A stretch of 43,809 nt of DNA from Pararcticibacter amylolyticus (lineage in GTDB: Bacteria; Bacteroidota; Bacteroidia; Sphingobacteriales; Sphingobacteriaceae), in NCBI RefSeq assembly GCF_003130405.1, contig NZ_QEAS01000008.1, positions 1 through 43,809 of the forward strand, in the 5' to 3' direction. Positions 24,750 to 33,848 of this stretch are shown one piece after another. How positions within the stretch are numbered: position 1 is the stretch's first letter; each line of letters opens with the position of its first letter. The notes under the pieces are model-generated. The model worked only from the letters and a program-made list of their open reading frames with translations. It ran no database searches and was not told the DNA's origin. A program made the position numbers and the translations under genes.

Positions 24750-27455
24750 ATGAAGTCCTTTGCAAATTTTATTGCTATCCTTCTGATTATTTCAAATCCC
24801 CTTTACTCACGATCATTAGACGGTGATTTTAGAGTCGGGAAAATTTCCCTCAACGACAACTGGAAATTCACCAAAGATCCTCAGGGTAAAGGACTGAAAG
24901 ATAACGCTTCTCTTCAATGGCAGGACGTGTCTTTTCCACATACATGGAACGCTCATGATGTGATGGATGACGACCCTGGATATTTCAGAGGCATCGGATG
25001 GTATAAAAAGAAAATTAAGATAAACCCGGAGCTGAAAGGGAAACAGTTATTCCTTTATTTCGACGGGGCTAACCAACAGACAGAGGTTTGGGTAAATGGT
25101 AAAATTGCAGGAAAACACACCGGCGGGTATACCCGCTTTTGTATTCCAATAAGCAATTGTCTCGACTTCAATAGTCAGGCGAACAACGAAATAATACTTA
25201 AGGTCGACAATAGTCATAACGAGAATATTCCCCCTTTATCAGCTGATTTTACATTCTTCGGTGGCGTTTACCGCAATGTGTATCTGGTTGTAAAAGACGA
25301 TGTTTATTTTGATCTGACGGACTATGCCTCTAACGGAATTTATGTAAGCACACCTTCGGTCTCCGAGAAAAGCGCGTCAGTACTCGTTCGGTCTAAACTG
25401 AATAATTCGGCAGCGAATGTGCAGAGGATACTGATCGAGACCATACTAATGGACAGCCTCGGTAATAAAGTGACTTCAACCAGTTCTTCCCTGAAATTGG
25501 CCGCCGGTTCTAAGGCGGAAATATCACAGGAGATGAAGGGGATACACAATCCTCATTTGTGGTCTCCCGACAATCCTTATCTGTATAAAGTTGTAAGCAG
25601 GATTTTTGATGCCAGGAGTAAGCGGCAGATTGATGAAGTGATCAACCCTCTGGGGTTCAGGTGGTTCAGGTTCGATCCCGATGAGGGCTTCTTTTTGAAC
25701 GGAAAGCGGTGTAAGCTGATAGGAACGAGCCGGCATCAGGACTATAAGAACCTCGGCAATGCGATCCCTGCCGAACTTCATATCCGGGATATCGAATTGC
25801 TGAAAGAGATGGGTGGTAACTTTTTAAGAATAGCCCATTATCCGCAGGATCCTGTTATTCTGGAAATGTGCGATAAACTCGGGATACTGGCTTCAGTGGA
25901 AATCCCGGTTGTCAATGCCATTACGGAATCTGAAGAGTTTTATAATAACTGCAGGGAGATGCAGATTGAAATGATCCGGCAGAATTATAACCACCCGGCT
26001 GTGATTCTCTGGGCTTATATGAATGAAGTCCTTTTAAAGCCTAAGTTCGGAAATGACGCCCAAAGACAGGAAGCGTATTATAAGAATATTAAAGCCCTTG
26101 TACAAAACCTGGAAGATCTGACGAGGAAAGAGGATCCAACGCGCTACACTTTTGTATCTAATCACGGTGCTTATGATCTGTATAAGAAAGTGGGGCTCAC
26201 CTCTATACCTATGGTTATAGGCTGGAATCTTTATCAGGGCTGGTACGGAGACAAGATTGAAGGATTCGGACAATTCCTTGACAAGTTTCATAAGGAGAAC
26301 CCGGGTAAACCTTTGATGGTTACCGAATACGGGGCTGACGCAGATCCCCGGTTACGGACGTTTAACCCCCTTAGATTTGATAAAACGGTTGAATATGCAA
26401 GCTTTTATCATGAGGTATACCTGAAGGAAATTCAGAAAAGAGATTTCGTTGCCGGAGCTGCCGTATGGAATCTTGCTGATTTTAACTCTGAACCGCGGGA
26501 GGAGACGATGCCCCACATGAATAACAAGGGGCTCCTCACCTGGGACCGCAAACCGAAGGATATATATTACCTCTATCAGGCAGCCCTCCTTAAAAAGCCC
26601 TTTGTCAGGATTGCTTCCCGAGGCTGGAACCTCCGGTCTGGCATTGCGATGTCTGATAAGGATCTGTTTTGTCTTCAGAAACTGAAGGTATATACCAATC
26701 AGAAAGAAGTGACTCTTATCGTTAACGGTAAGGATCTGGGGACAAAAACAGTTGAAGATCACATCGGCGAATGGGATGTCCCTTTTCTTGACGGGGTCAA
26801 TTCGGTAGAAGCGATCGCGATGCAGCAGGGGGTATCTTTTAAAGATTATACAGAGATTGACTTCAAACTTCTGCCATATAACTTAAGCAGCGGTTCAATC
26901 CCTTTTAAAGAAATGAATATCATATCAGGAACGCAGCGGTTCTTTGTGGATGATCAGAAGTATATTGTATGGATCCCTGATCAGCCGTACAGGCCGGGGA
27001 GCTGGGGTTATACCGGGGGCAAGCCATTTAAACTTAATAACGGCAATAAAGATGGATACGGTAGCGACAGGAATATAAAGGGTACATTCGATGATCCTCT
27101 GTTTCAGACTCAACAGGTAGGAATAACAGAATACAGGCTTGATGTACCTGATGGTTTATATCATATTTCTTTATACTTTTCAGAATTAAACGGTGGAAAG
27201 GAAAAAGCGCCTTTATTATATAATCTAAATAATACCGTTGCCCCAAAGACTGATTCTGCCAGGGTATTCGATGTGTCGGTGAATGGTAAACAACTGATAG
27301 ATGCTCTGAATATTAAAGAGGAAGCGGGGATAAACAGGGGAATCATTAAGAGTACAGCCGTATTGGTAGAAGGGGGAAAAGGGATCGGGATTAAATTTAA
27401 CGCTGTTGAAGGCGATCCTGTATTAAATGCATTGCAAGTAAGAAAAGTATTCTAA
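24750..27455 (+). CDS. Exported GH2 glycoside hydrolase with C-terminal malectin-like domain
   Basis: Family 2 exo-glycosidase (beta-galactosidase/beta-glucuronidase group), 901 residues. Signal peptide about 1-21; jelly-roll sugar-binding domain about 30-185 (FPHTWNAHD, GIGWYKKKI, WVNGKIAGKHTGGYT); Ig-like domain about 190-300; TIM barrel about 305-620 with acid/base E426 in LWAYMNEVLLK and nucleophile E526 in MVTEYGAD. A further Ig-like region follows, and residues about 740-901 form a malectin-like carbohydrate-binding domain (YRLDVPDGLYHISLYFSEL, RVFDVSVNGK, FNAVEGDPVLNALQV). The substrate cannot be told from these motifs; the GH88 partner suggests a uronic-acid-containing oligosaccharide, possibly a beta-glucuronide. 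Confidence 0.9.
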   Translation: MKSFANFIAILLIISNPLYSRSLDGDFRVGKISLNDNWKFTKDPQGKGLKDNASLQWQDVSFPHTWNAHDVMDDDPGYFRGIGWYKKKIKINPELKGKQLFLYFDGANQQTEVWVNGKIAGKHTGGYTRFCIPISNCLDFNSQANNEIILKVDNSHNENIPPLSADFTFFGGVYRNVYLVVKDDVYFDLTDYASNGIYVSTPSVSEKSASVLVRSKLNNSAANVQRILIETILMDSLGNKVTSTSSSLKLAAGSKAEISQEMKGIHNPHLWSPDNPYLYKVVSRIFDARSKRQIDEVINPLGFRWFRFDPDEGFFLNGKRCKLIGTSRHQDYKNLGNAIPAELHIRDIELLKEMGGNFLRIAHYPQDPVILEMCDKLGILASVEIPVVNAITESEEFYNNCREMQIEMIRQNYNHPAVILWAYMNEVLLKPKFGNDAQRQEAYYKNIKALVQNLEDLTRKEDPTRYTFVSNHGAYDLYKKVGLTSIPMVIGWNLYQGWYGDKIEGFGQFLDKFHKENPGKPLMVTEYGADADPRLRTFNPLRFDKTVEYASFYHEVYLKEIQKRDFVAGAAVWNLADFNSEPREETMPHMNNKGLLTWDRKPKDIYYLYQAALLKKPFVRIASRGWNLRSGIAMSDKDLFCLQKLKVYTNQKEVTLIVNGKDLGTKTVEDHIGEWDVPFLDGVNSVEAIAMQQGVSFKDYTEIDFKLLPYNLSSGSIPFKEMNIISGTQRFFVDDQKYIVWIPDQPYRPGSWGYTGGKPFKLNNGNKDGYGSDRNIKGTFDDPLFQTQQVGITEYRLDVPDGLYHISLYFSELNGGKEKAPLLYNLNNTVAPKTDSARVFDVSVNGKQLIDALNIKEEAGINRGIIKSTAVLVEGGKGIGIKFNAVEGDPVLNALQVRKVF

Positions 27456-27476
27456 TAATCTTTGAAGGAGTAAGAT

Positions 27477-29942
27477 ATGTATTGGTTTAAGTCCGGATTT
27501 ATTCTCTTGCTGGTATTTCTGATGGCAGTTCAACAATGTTTTTCCCAGGAAAAAATTCGCCTGATAAATGACTGGGAATTTCTGAAACAGGATTTGGGTG
27601 GGATATGGGAAGCTGTCAGGCCGGTAGGAAAAGGCAATCCTGAAAGTGTTCCGTTGTGGGAGAAGGTATCGTTGCCGCATTGTTTTAACGCAGAAGATGC
27701 TGTCGATCCCGATGTAAACTACTATCAGGGCCCCGGCTGGTACAGGACTTTACTCGATATAAAGAATCCTTACAGTGATGGACGCACCCTGCTGCATTTT
27801 GAAGGGGCCGGACAAAAGACGGAAGTTTATATCTACACAACGAAGGTTGGGGCACATGTTGGCGGATATGACGAGTGGATGGTGGACGTAACAAAAGCGG
27901 TAGAAGAATTTAAACAGACTGAAGTTTGTAAAAAGCAATTCGGAGGGAAGGTCCCGCTTTCTGTCAGATGCGATAATTCCCGCGACCTCGAAATGATTCC
28001 CTCGAACCTGTCAGACTTTACTATCTATGGCGGAATTTACCGCTACCTTAATCTGGTGTATACACCTTCGCTTTCTGTTGATCAATTATTCGCCAAAGCG
28101 GAGACGGACTCCTCAGGAAAGCTGGGACATTTAAACGTTAAAGCAAGGTTCTATAATCCTGCCGGAATTACTTCGGCTATGGCTGAACTTCGTTTATATG
28201 ATCCCTCGGGAAAGCGGGTAGCCGTCGGTAATATCAGACTCAGTAATTTTCAGGACGACATGACGATCTGGGACATTCCTGTTAAAAAGCCAATGTTGTG
28301 GTCTCCGTCAAAACCTCTTTTGTATACAGTTGAAACTATTATTACTTCGTCTGCCGGAAAATTCAGACAAACAGAAAAGATCGGCTTCAGGAATTTTGAG
28401 TTTGCAGAGAAAGGCCCCTTTTTTCTTAATGGTCAGCGACTTCTTCTCCGCGGTACACACCGGCATGAAGATCATGCTGGTGTAGGACAGGCAATGACGG
28501 AGGAGATGATCCGGAAGGAGATGGTCATGATGAAGGAAATGGGCGTGAACTTTATCCGCCTCGGGCATTATCAGCAATCAAGGATTGTGCTAAATCTGTG
28601 TGATAGCCTCGGTATTCTGGTTTGGGAAGAGATTCCCTGGTGCAGGGGCGGACTGGGAGGGGAGGTTTATAAAGAACAAGCCCGGCGTATGCTGACCAAC
28701 ATGATTGAACAGCATTTTAATCATCCTTCGGTTATTATCTGGGGGCTTGGAAACGAGAATGACTGGCCCGGCGATTTTCCGGAGTTTGATAAGGAGAAAA
28801 TACGGACTTTTATGAAAGAGCTGAACGCGTTATCCCATCGTCTGGACGACTCACGGAAAACAGCGATCAGACGATGCGACTTTTGCAGCGATATTGTGGA
28901 TGTCTACTCTCCGTCTATATGGGCGGGCTGGTATCGGGGAGTATATACGGAATATAAACAGGTAAGCCAGGAAGAGTTTAATAAAGTAAAGCGCTTTCTT
29001 CACGTAGAATGGGGTGGCGACAGTCATGCACGAAGACATTCGGAAAATCCGGACAAAGCTTTGAATAAGATCACTTCGGGTGGAGGGGCCGACGAACGGG
29101 CGGGCGATGCTTCGCTTTATGGAGGCGCAGCGCGCGTTTCGAAAGATGGCGACTGGAGTGAGTCGTATATCTGTAACCTCATCGACTGGCATCTTAAGGA
29201 ACAGGAAAACATGCCCTGGCTGTCGGGATCCGCTTACTGGCCTTTTAAAGATTTTGCGACGCCTGTACGGCCGGATAATCCTGTACCATATGTCAATCAG
29301 AAAGGGGTAGTGGAAAGGGATTTTACAAAGAAGGAATCTTACTATGTATTTCAGTCTTACTGGGCGGCAAAGCCGATGGTGCATATCTATGGTCATTCTA
29401 TGCCTGTGAGATGGGGGGATCAGAACGAAGAGAAAATGATAAAAGTTTACTCGAATTGCGGGCAGGCGGAATTATTCCTTAATGGCAAGAGCCTCGGGAT
29501 TAAGAAAAGGAGTGCAGATGATTTTCCGGCAGCCGGACTTAGATGGAGCGCCGTTCTGCAGGAAGGAAAGAACACTGTAAGTGTAGTGGCAGGGAATGGG
29601 AAAGAGGTAGTCAAAGACAGTATCTCTTTTGTTTATCAGACTGAGAAATGGGGAAAACCAGCCAAAATTACACTTCAAAAGATCTCGGAGGAGGATGGAA
29701 TTGCAACGCTTGAAGTAAAACTTCTTGACAATAAGGATGTGCTCTGCCTGGATGCAGCAAATCTTGTTAAGTTTTCTCTTTCAGGAGACGGAAAGCTGAT
29801 TGATAATCAGGGTACTTCTTCGGGGTCAGGAAAGGTACAGGCATACAACGGGCGCGTACTTATTAAAGTAAGGTTACAGAAGGGCAGATCGGTAGTCGGC
29901 GCCGCTTCGGAAGGCTTGCCAACTGTTTTTGTGGAGTTATAG
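27477..29942 (+). CDS. Exported GH2 glycoside hydrolase (second)
   Basis: Second GH2 enzyme, 821 residues, 21 bases after the first. AAGGAG at 27465-27470 is a good ribosome-binding site, unusual in this window, and fixes the ATG at 27477. Signal peptide about 1-23 (ending CFSQ). Sugar-binding domain about 25-195 (LPHCFNAEDA, GPGWYRTLL, KVGAHVGGYDEWMVDVT), Ig-like domain about 200-300, TIM barrel about 305-640 with RGTHRHEDHAGVG, acid/base E427 in IIWGLGNENDW and nucleophile E511 in RFLHVEWGGD, then two C-terminal Ig-like domains. It is not a close copy of the first GH2, so the two probably cleave different linkages of the same oligosaccharide. Confidence 0.9.
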   Translation: MYWFKSGFILLLVFLMAVQQCFSQEKIRLINDWEFLKQDLGGIWEAVRPVGKGNPESVPLWEKVSLPHCFNAEDAVDPDVNYYQGPGWYRTLLDIKNPYSDGRTLLHFEGAGQKTEVYIYTTKVGAHVGGYDEWMVDVTKAVEEFKQTEVCKKQFGGKVPLSVRCDNSRDLEMIPSNLSDFTIYGGIYRYLNLVYTPSLSVDQLFAKAETDSSGKLGHLNVKARFYNPAGITSAMAELRLYDPSGKRVAVGNIRLSNFQDDMTIWDIPVKKPMLWSPSKPLLYTVETIITSSAGKFRQTEKIGFRNFEFAEKGPFFLNGQRLLLRGTHRHEDHAGVGQAMTEEMIRKEMVMMKEMGVNFIRLGHYQQSRIVLNLCDSLGILVWEEIPWCRGGLGGEVYKEQARRMLTNMIEQHFNHPSVIIWGLGNENDWPGDFPEFDKEKIRTFMKELNALSHRLDDSRKTAIRRCDFCSDIVDVYSPSIWAGWYRGVYTEYKQVSQEEFNKVKRFLHVEWGGDSHARRHSENPDKALNKITSGGGADERAGDASLYGGAARVSKDGDWSESYICNLIDWHLKEQENMPWLSGSAYWPFKDFATPVRPDNPVPYVNQKGVVERDFTKKESYYVFQSYWAAKPMVHIYGHSMPVRWGDQNEEKMIKVYSNCGQAELFLNGKSLGIKKRSADDFPAAGLRWSAVLQEGKNTVSVVAGNGKEVVKDSISFVYQTEKWGKPAKITLQKISEEDGIATLEVKLLDNKDVLCLDAANLVKFSLSGDGKLIDNQGTSSGSGKVQAYNGRVLIKVRLQKGRSVVGAASEGLPTVFVEL

Positions 29943-30004
29943 TAGTCTTTCCGGATCCATATGTCACCAGAAACTCTCCATTTATAACTTAAAATTTTGA
30001 TATT

Positions 30005-31195
30005 ATGAAATATACGATCTTCTTTCCGCTGGTTCTATTGCTTTCGGGCCTCGTGAAGGCTCAGCCTGTAAACGTGAAAAAAGCCTTTACAGGCGCTGAA
30101 GAACAAGTGCAGTTCATGCTTAAGAAAATTGCTCCGTTGGATACCGCTAACGCAAAGCTGGTCTCTCCCAGAACTTATGAAAAGGGTGAGTTAAAGCTTG
30201 TTCCCTCAAGAGACTGGACCAGCGGATTTTTTCCGGGGGTACTCTGGTTCCTGTACGAATATAGCGGAGATCAGCAGTGGAAGGAAGCTGCAGTGCATTT
30301 TACAGCAAAAATTGAGAAAGAACAATATAATACCGGGACGCATGACCTCGGTTTTATGATTGGGTGTAGTGCCGGAAACGCTTATCGCCTGACTTCCGGC
30401 CCTGAATACAGGAAGGTGATGATCGAAGCGGCAAGGAGCCTTTCTAAACGGTTTAATCCGGTGACAGGAGTCATTCGTTCCTGGGATCATAACAAGGATA
30501 AATGGGAATACCCGGTTATTATAGATAACATGATGAATCTTGAACTTTTATTTGAAGCAACCCGGCTTAGCGGTGATTCATCATTTTATAAGATCGCTGT
30601 AAGTCATGCCAACACAACACTGAAAAATCATTTCCGGCCGGATTTTAGTTCCTATCATGTAGTTGACTATAACCCTAAGGATGGTTCGGTCAGATCAAAA
30701 GTAACTCATCAGGGTTACAGCGATGGATCTGCTTGGGCTCGTGGACAAGCCTGGGCTTTGTATGGGTATACGATGTGTTACCGCGAAACCCGCGACAAGA
30801 AATACCTCAGGCAGGCGGAGCAAGTGGCGAACTTCATTCTCCGCAACAAAAATATTCCGGCTGATATGGTGCCTTACTGGGATTTTGACGATCCGGGGAT
30901 TCCGAATGTTTCCCGTGACGCCTCTGCTGCTGCTATTATCTCTTCTGCATTATACGAGCTGAGTACTTACAGCAAAAAAGGGAAAGAGCTTAGAAGTTCG
31001 TCTGATAAGATTCTTCGTTCTCTGACTGAAAAGTATACCAGCAAGCCGGGAGAGAACGCCGGATTTATTCTTGCTCATAGCACCGGGCACAAGCCTGCAA
31101 ACAGTGAAATTGACGTTCCGCTTGTTTATGCTGACTATTACTACCTTGAAGCCCTGCTGCGCTGCAAGCGTTTAACAGAAGGTAAGAAACTTTAA
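30005..31195 (+). CDS. GH88 unsaturated glucuronyl hydrolase
   Basis: Removes the 4,5-unsaturated uronic acid that polysaccharide lyases leave at the non-reducing end, by hydration of the vinyl ether. The 396 residues carry a signal peptide (1-19, ending VKAQ), so a periplasmic location is likely. The (alpha/alpha)6 barrel shows DWTSGFFPGVLW (70-81), catalytic-type D114 in GTHDLGFM and D174 in VIIDNMMNLE, THQGYSDGSAWARGQAW and YWDFDDP. These match family 88 better than GH105. Its presence beside two lyases is the clearest sign that this PUL degrades a uronic-acid polymer. Last gene of the right arm, 62 bases after the second GH2. Confidence 0.92.
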   Translation: MKYTIFFPLVLLLSGLVKAQPVNVKKAFTGAEEQVQFMLKKIAPLDTANAKLVSPRTYEKGELKLVPSRDWTSGFFPGVLWFLYEYSGDQQWKEAAVHFTAKIEKEQYNTGTHDLGFMIGCSAGNAYRLTSGPEYRKVMIEAARSLSKRFNPVTGVIRSWDHNKDKWEYPVIIDNMMNLELLFEATRLSGDSSFYKIAVSHANTTLKNHFRPDFSSYHVVDYNPKDGSVRSKVTHQGYSDGSAWARGQAWALYGYTMCYRETRDKKYLRQAEQVANFILRNKNIPADMVPYWDFDDPGIPNVSRDASAAAIISSALYELSTYSKKGKELRSSSDKILRSLTEKYTSKPGENAGFILAHSTGHKPANSEIDVPLVYADYYYLEALLRCKRLTEGKKL

Positions 31196-31230
31196 AAGCA
31201 AGGCGTAAAATTACCGGGCATTTACATTTG

Positions 31231-31264
31231 TTGTCTGAAAAGAATGTGATGCTGCTTACATTTG
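31231..31264 (+). promoter_or_regulatory. Probable promoter of the carbonic anhydrase gene
   Basis: TTG at 31231-31233 and TACATTTG at 31257-31264 are separated by 23 bases, at the long end of the usual spacing. A second TACATTTG lies at 31223-31230. The predicted start is about 10 bases before the ATG at 31281. Confidence 0.45.
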
Positions 31265-31280
31265 CAGGAAACTAAACAAA

Positions 31281-31916
31281 ATGAATTCTTACCAGCAGCT
31301 TTTTGAGAACAATAAAAAGTGGGTTGCTCAGAAGAAAGAAGGCCATCCCAATTTCTTCGAGGAACTCGCTAAAGAGCAGAAGCCCGAGTTTCTTTATATC
31401 GGATGTTCTGACAGCCGGGTGCCTGCTAATGAAATTATGGGACTGGAGCCGGGAGATGTTTTTGTCCATAGGAATATTGCCAACGTAGTGAACAGCATTG
31501 ACCTGAATTGCATGTCGGTGATTAATTATGCTGTCGTGCATTTAAAGGTTCAATACATCATTGTATGCGGCCACTATAATTGCGGAGGTGTTAAAGCGGC
31601 AATGGAGCCGAGAGACCTGGGGATCCTGAATCCCTGGCTCAGGAATATACGGGATGTCTATCGTCATCACCAGGAGGAACTGGACCGGATAGCTGATGAT
31701 ACAAAACGCTATAACAGGCTTGTTGAGCTTAATGTGGTAGAACAATGTATTAATGTGATCAAGACAGCAGAGGTACAGCAATGTTACAAAGCTAACGGTT
31801 TTCCCAAAGTAGCGGGTTGGGTATTTGACCTGCATAATGGTGATCTTATCGACCTGAACATCAATTTTGAAGAACAACTGGAGAAGATACAAAAGATCTA
31901 TAATCTTGATGTATAG
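31281..31916 (+). CDS. can: Beta-class carbonic anhydrase
   Basis: Cytoplasmic zinc enzyme that interconverts CO2 and bicarbonate. In the 211 residues the zinc ligands C42, H98 and C101 (GCSDSRVPANE and VCGHYNCGG) and the catalytic pair D44/R46 are all present, as in the E. coli Can type. Length is normal. It follows the GH88 gene on the same strand but after 85 bases containing its own promoter element, so it probably does not belong to the PUL. A bicarbonate supply for carboxylases is the usual role. Confidence 0.95.
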   Translation: MNSYQQLFENNKKWVAQKKEGHPNFFEELAKEQKPEFLYIGCSDSRVPANEIMGLEPGDVFVHRNIANVVNSIDLNCMSVINYAVVHLKVQYIIVCGHYNCGGVKAAMEPRDLGILNPWLRNIRDVYRHHQEELDRIADDTKRYNRLVELNVVEQCINVIKTAEVQQCYKANGFPKVAGWVFDLHNGDLIDLNINFEEQLEKIQKIYNLDV

Positions 31917-31962
31917 CTATTTCGAAGGGAGATATACTTCTTTATTGTGATAATGTTTAAAA

Positions 31963-31993
31963 TTTAAAGCCTCCTTCTCCGGGAGGCTTTAAA
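31963..31993. terminator. Terminator-like stem-loop after carbonic anhydrase gene
   Basis: TTTAAAGCCTCC (31963-31974) pairs perfectly with GGAGGCTTTAAA (31982-31993), loop seven bases. The stem carries its A and T runs at the outer ends, so it could act on either strand. It lies 46 bases after the stop codon. Confidence 0.65.
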
Positions 31994-32067
31994 CATTCGG
32001 GCATCCTTGCTGTATATATTTTAGGGTCTCTGTTATTGAGGAGAACTTTATTAACCTTAAGATTGTT

Positions 32068-33801
32068 ATGGCAAAAGTTGCAGAACAAGTAGTCGATATC
32101 CTGGTAGAAGCAGGTATCAAAAGAATTTATGCGGTTACAGGCGATAGCCTGAATGAAATAAATGATGCTGTCCGCAGGAATGGCAAGATTGATTGGGTAC
32201 ATGTGCGTCATGAAGAGACTGGTGCGTTTGCTGCAGGCGCTGAGGCCCAGCTGAACGGACTGGCCTGTTGTGCCGGCAGTTCCGGCCCCGGTCACGTTCA
32301 TCTTGTTAACGGTTTGTATGATGCACACCGTTCGGGTGCGTCCGTTATTGCCATTGCGTCTACGTGCCCTTCCAATGAGTTCGGAACAGATTATTTCCAG
32401 GAAACCAATACGATCCGCCTGTTCGACGATTGCAGTTGTTATAATGTGTTGGCTAATACTCCAACCCAGGTGCCGCGCATGCTTCAGGCAGCAGTTCAGC
32501 ATGCTGTTCATAAAAAAGGTGTAGCTGTATTGGGACTGCCAGGGGACCTCGCCATGCAGAATGCAGAAAATGGCATGACTTCTACAAAGGCATACCATAC
32601 AGAAAGTATTATAAGGCCTTCTGATACAGAGCTGGCGAACCTGGCTAATTTAATATCTCAGTATAAAAAGATTACCATTTTCGGGGGAATCGGATGTGAA
32701 AACGCTCATGAGGAAGTGGTGGCCCTGGCGCGGAAGCTCAAAGCTCCTGTAGGATATTCATTCCGTGGTAAGATGGCTTTACAGCATGATAACCCTTATG
32801 AAGTGGGAATGACGGGACTGCTTGGGCTTCCGTCTGCTTACCACAGTATGAAGGATGCTGAATTACTGATCCTCCTGGGAACAGATTTTCCGTATAGCAA
32901 TTTTATTCCTGAGGACTGTAAGATTGTGCAACTGGATGTGAAGCCCGAACGTATAGGAAGAAGAGCGAAAGTTGACATTGGACTTCACGGGCAGGTGAAG
33001 GCTTCCTTACAGGCTTTGCTGCCTATTTTGGCTGAGAACACGGATGACAGTTTCCTTCGTCAGCAACTTGACTTTTACGGGGAAGTAAAAAGAAAAATGC
33101 AGACCTATGTGGACGATAGGGGCGATGTCAATATCATACACCCTGAATTTGTGGCTGCCGAAATCGACAAGTTGGCTTCGGATGACGCTATTTTTACTGT
33201 GGATACAGGCATGTGCTGTGTTTGGGGTGCCCGTTACATCAGGGCAACCGCTAAAAGGAAGATGCTGGGTTCTTTTAATCACGGTTCTATGGCAAACGCA
33301 TTGCCTCAGGCAATTGGTGCAGCGTTTGCTGCTCCCAACAGGCAGGTCGTTGCTCTTTGCGGCGACGGAGGCCTGTCTATGATGCTGGGGGATATGGCGA
33401 CTATCGTGCAGTATAATCTTCCTGTAAAACTGGTGGTATTTAATAACCGGTCACTCGGAATGGTGAAGCTGGAGATGGAAGTAGCCGGCTTGCCGGACTG
33501 GCAGACCGATATGTATAATCCTGATTTCGCTGCACTGGCTCAATCGATGGGGATGAGAGGCTTTTCGGCTGCGGGACCTGACCAGGTAAGAGATGCGCTG
33601 GTACAGGCTTTTGCTCACAATGGACCGGCCCTTGTGAATGTTATGACAGACCCCAACGCCCTGGCGATGCCGCCGAAGACGGAATTTGACCAGATCCGTG
33701 GTTTTGCCATTTCTATGACAAGGCTCATGCTGAACGGAAAAATGGACGAAGTGATTGATACGATCAAATCAAATTATAAGCATATTAAAGATATGTTGTG
33801 A
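32068..33801 (+). CDS. poxB: Pyruvate oxidase / quinone-dependent pyruvate dehydrogenase
   Basis: Thiamine-diphosphate and FAD enzyme that decarboxylates pyruvate to acetate and CO2, passing electrons to membrane quinone. The 577 residues align by eye along the whole length with E. coli PoxB: YAVTGDSLNE at the N-terminus, catalytic glutamate in HVRHEETGAFAAGAEAQL (E50), CAGSSGPGHVHLVNGL, YFQET, LGLPGDLAMQ, the ThDP-binding GDGGLSMMLGD through FNNRSLGMVKLEME, and a C-terminal tail (NGKMDEVIDTIKSNYKHI) like the lipid-responsive tail of PoxB. Acetolactate synthase is less likely given these PoxB-specific stretches. It is a single gene bounded by stem-loops; with ldh upstream the region offers two alternative fates for pyruvate. 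Confidence 0.92.
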   Translation: MAKVAEQVVDILVEAGIKRIYAVTGDSLNEINDAVRRNGKIDWVHVRHEETGAFAAGAEAQLNGLACCAGSSGPGHVHLVNGLYDAHRSGASVIAIASTCPSNEFGTDYFQETNTIRLFDDCSCYNVLANTPTQVPRMLQAAVQHAVHKKGVAVLGLPGDLAMQNAENGMTSTKAYHTESIIRPSDTELANLANLISQYKKITIFGGIGCENAHEEVVALARKLKAPVGYSFRGKMALQHDNPYEVGMTGLLGLPSAYHSMKDAELLILLGTDFPYSNFIPEDCKIVQLDVKPERIGRRAKVDIGLHGQVKASLQALLPILAENTDDSFLRQQLDFYGEVKRKMQTYVDDRGDVNIIHPEFVAAEIDKLASDDAIFTVDTGMCCVWGARYIRATAKRKMLGSFNHGSMANALPQAIGAAFAAPNRQVVALCGDGGLSMMLGDMATIVQYNLPVKLVVFNNRSLGMVKLEMEVAGLPDWQTDMYNPDFAALAQSMGMRGFSAAGPDQVRDALVQAFAHNGPALVNVMTDPNALAMPPKTEFDQIRGFAISMTRLMLNGKMDEVIDTIKSNYKHIKDML

Positions 33802-33828
33802 TCCCGTAAAAAGGATTACTTTTGCGGG
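33796..33828 (+). promoter_or_regulatory. Overlapping hairpin and promoter between poxB and the OMP gene
   Basis: TTG (33796-33798) and TACTTTTG (33817-33824) are spaced by 18 bases, fitting a promoter for the gene at 33849. The same DNA forms a hairpin, CCCGTAAAA (33803-33811) with TTTTGCGGG (33820-33828), one wobble, followed by CTTTACTTTT, which could end poxB transcription. Confidence 0.45.
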
Positions 33829-33848
33829 CTTTACTTTTAAATTATTGA

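Noticed and set aside
11365-31195. Ulvan, chondroitin or heparin as PUL target
   Set aside because: GH88 would fit, but there is no sulfatase and the lyases look like PL14 and PL38/PL5 types, not the families usual for those sulfated polymers.
32068-33801. Acetolactate synthase large subunit
   Set aside because: The N-terminal VTGDSLN, the HEE-AAFAAGAEAQL type stretch and the C-terminal tail match PoxB, and no small regulatory subunit gene is adjacent.
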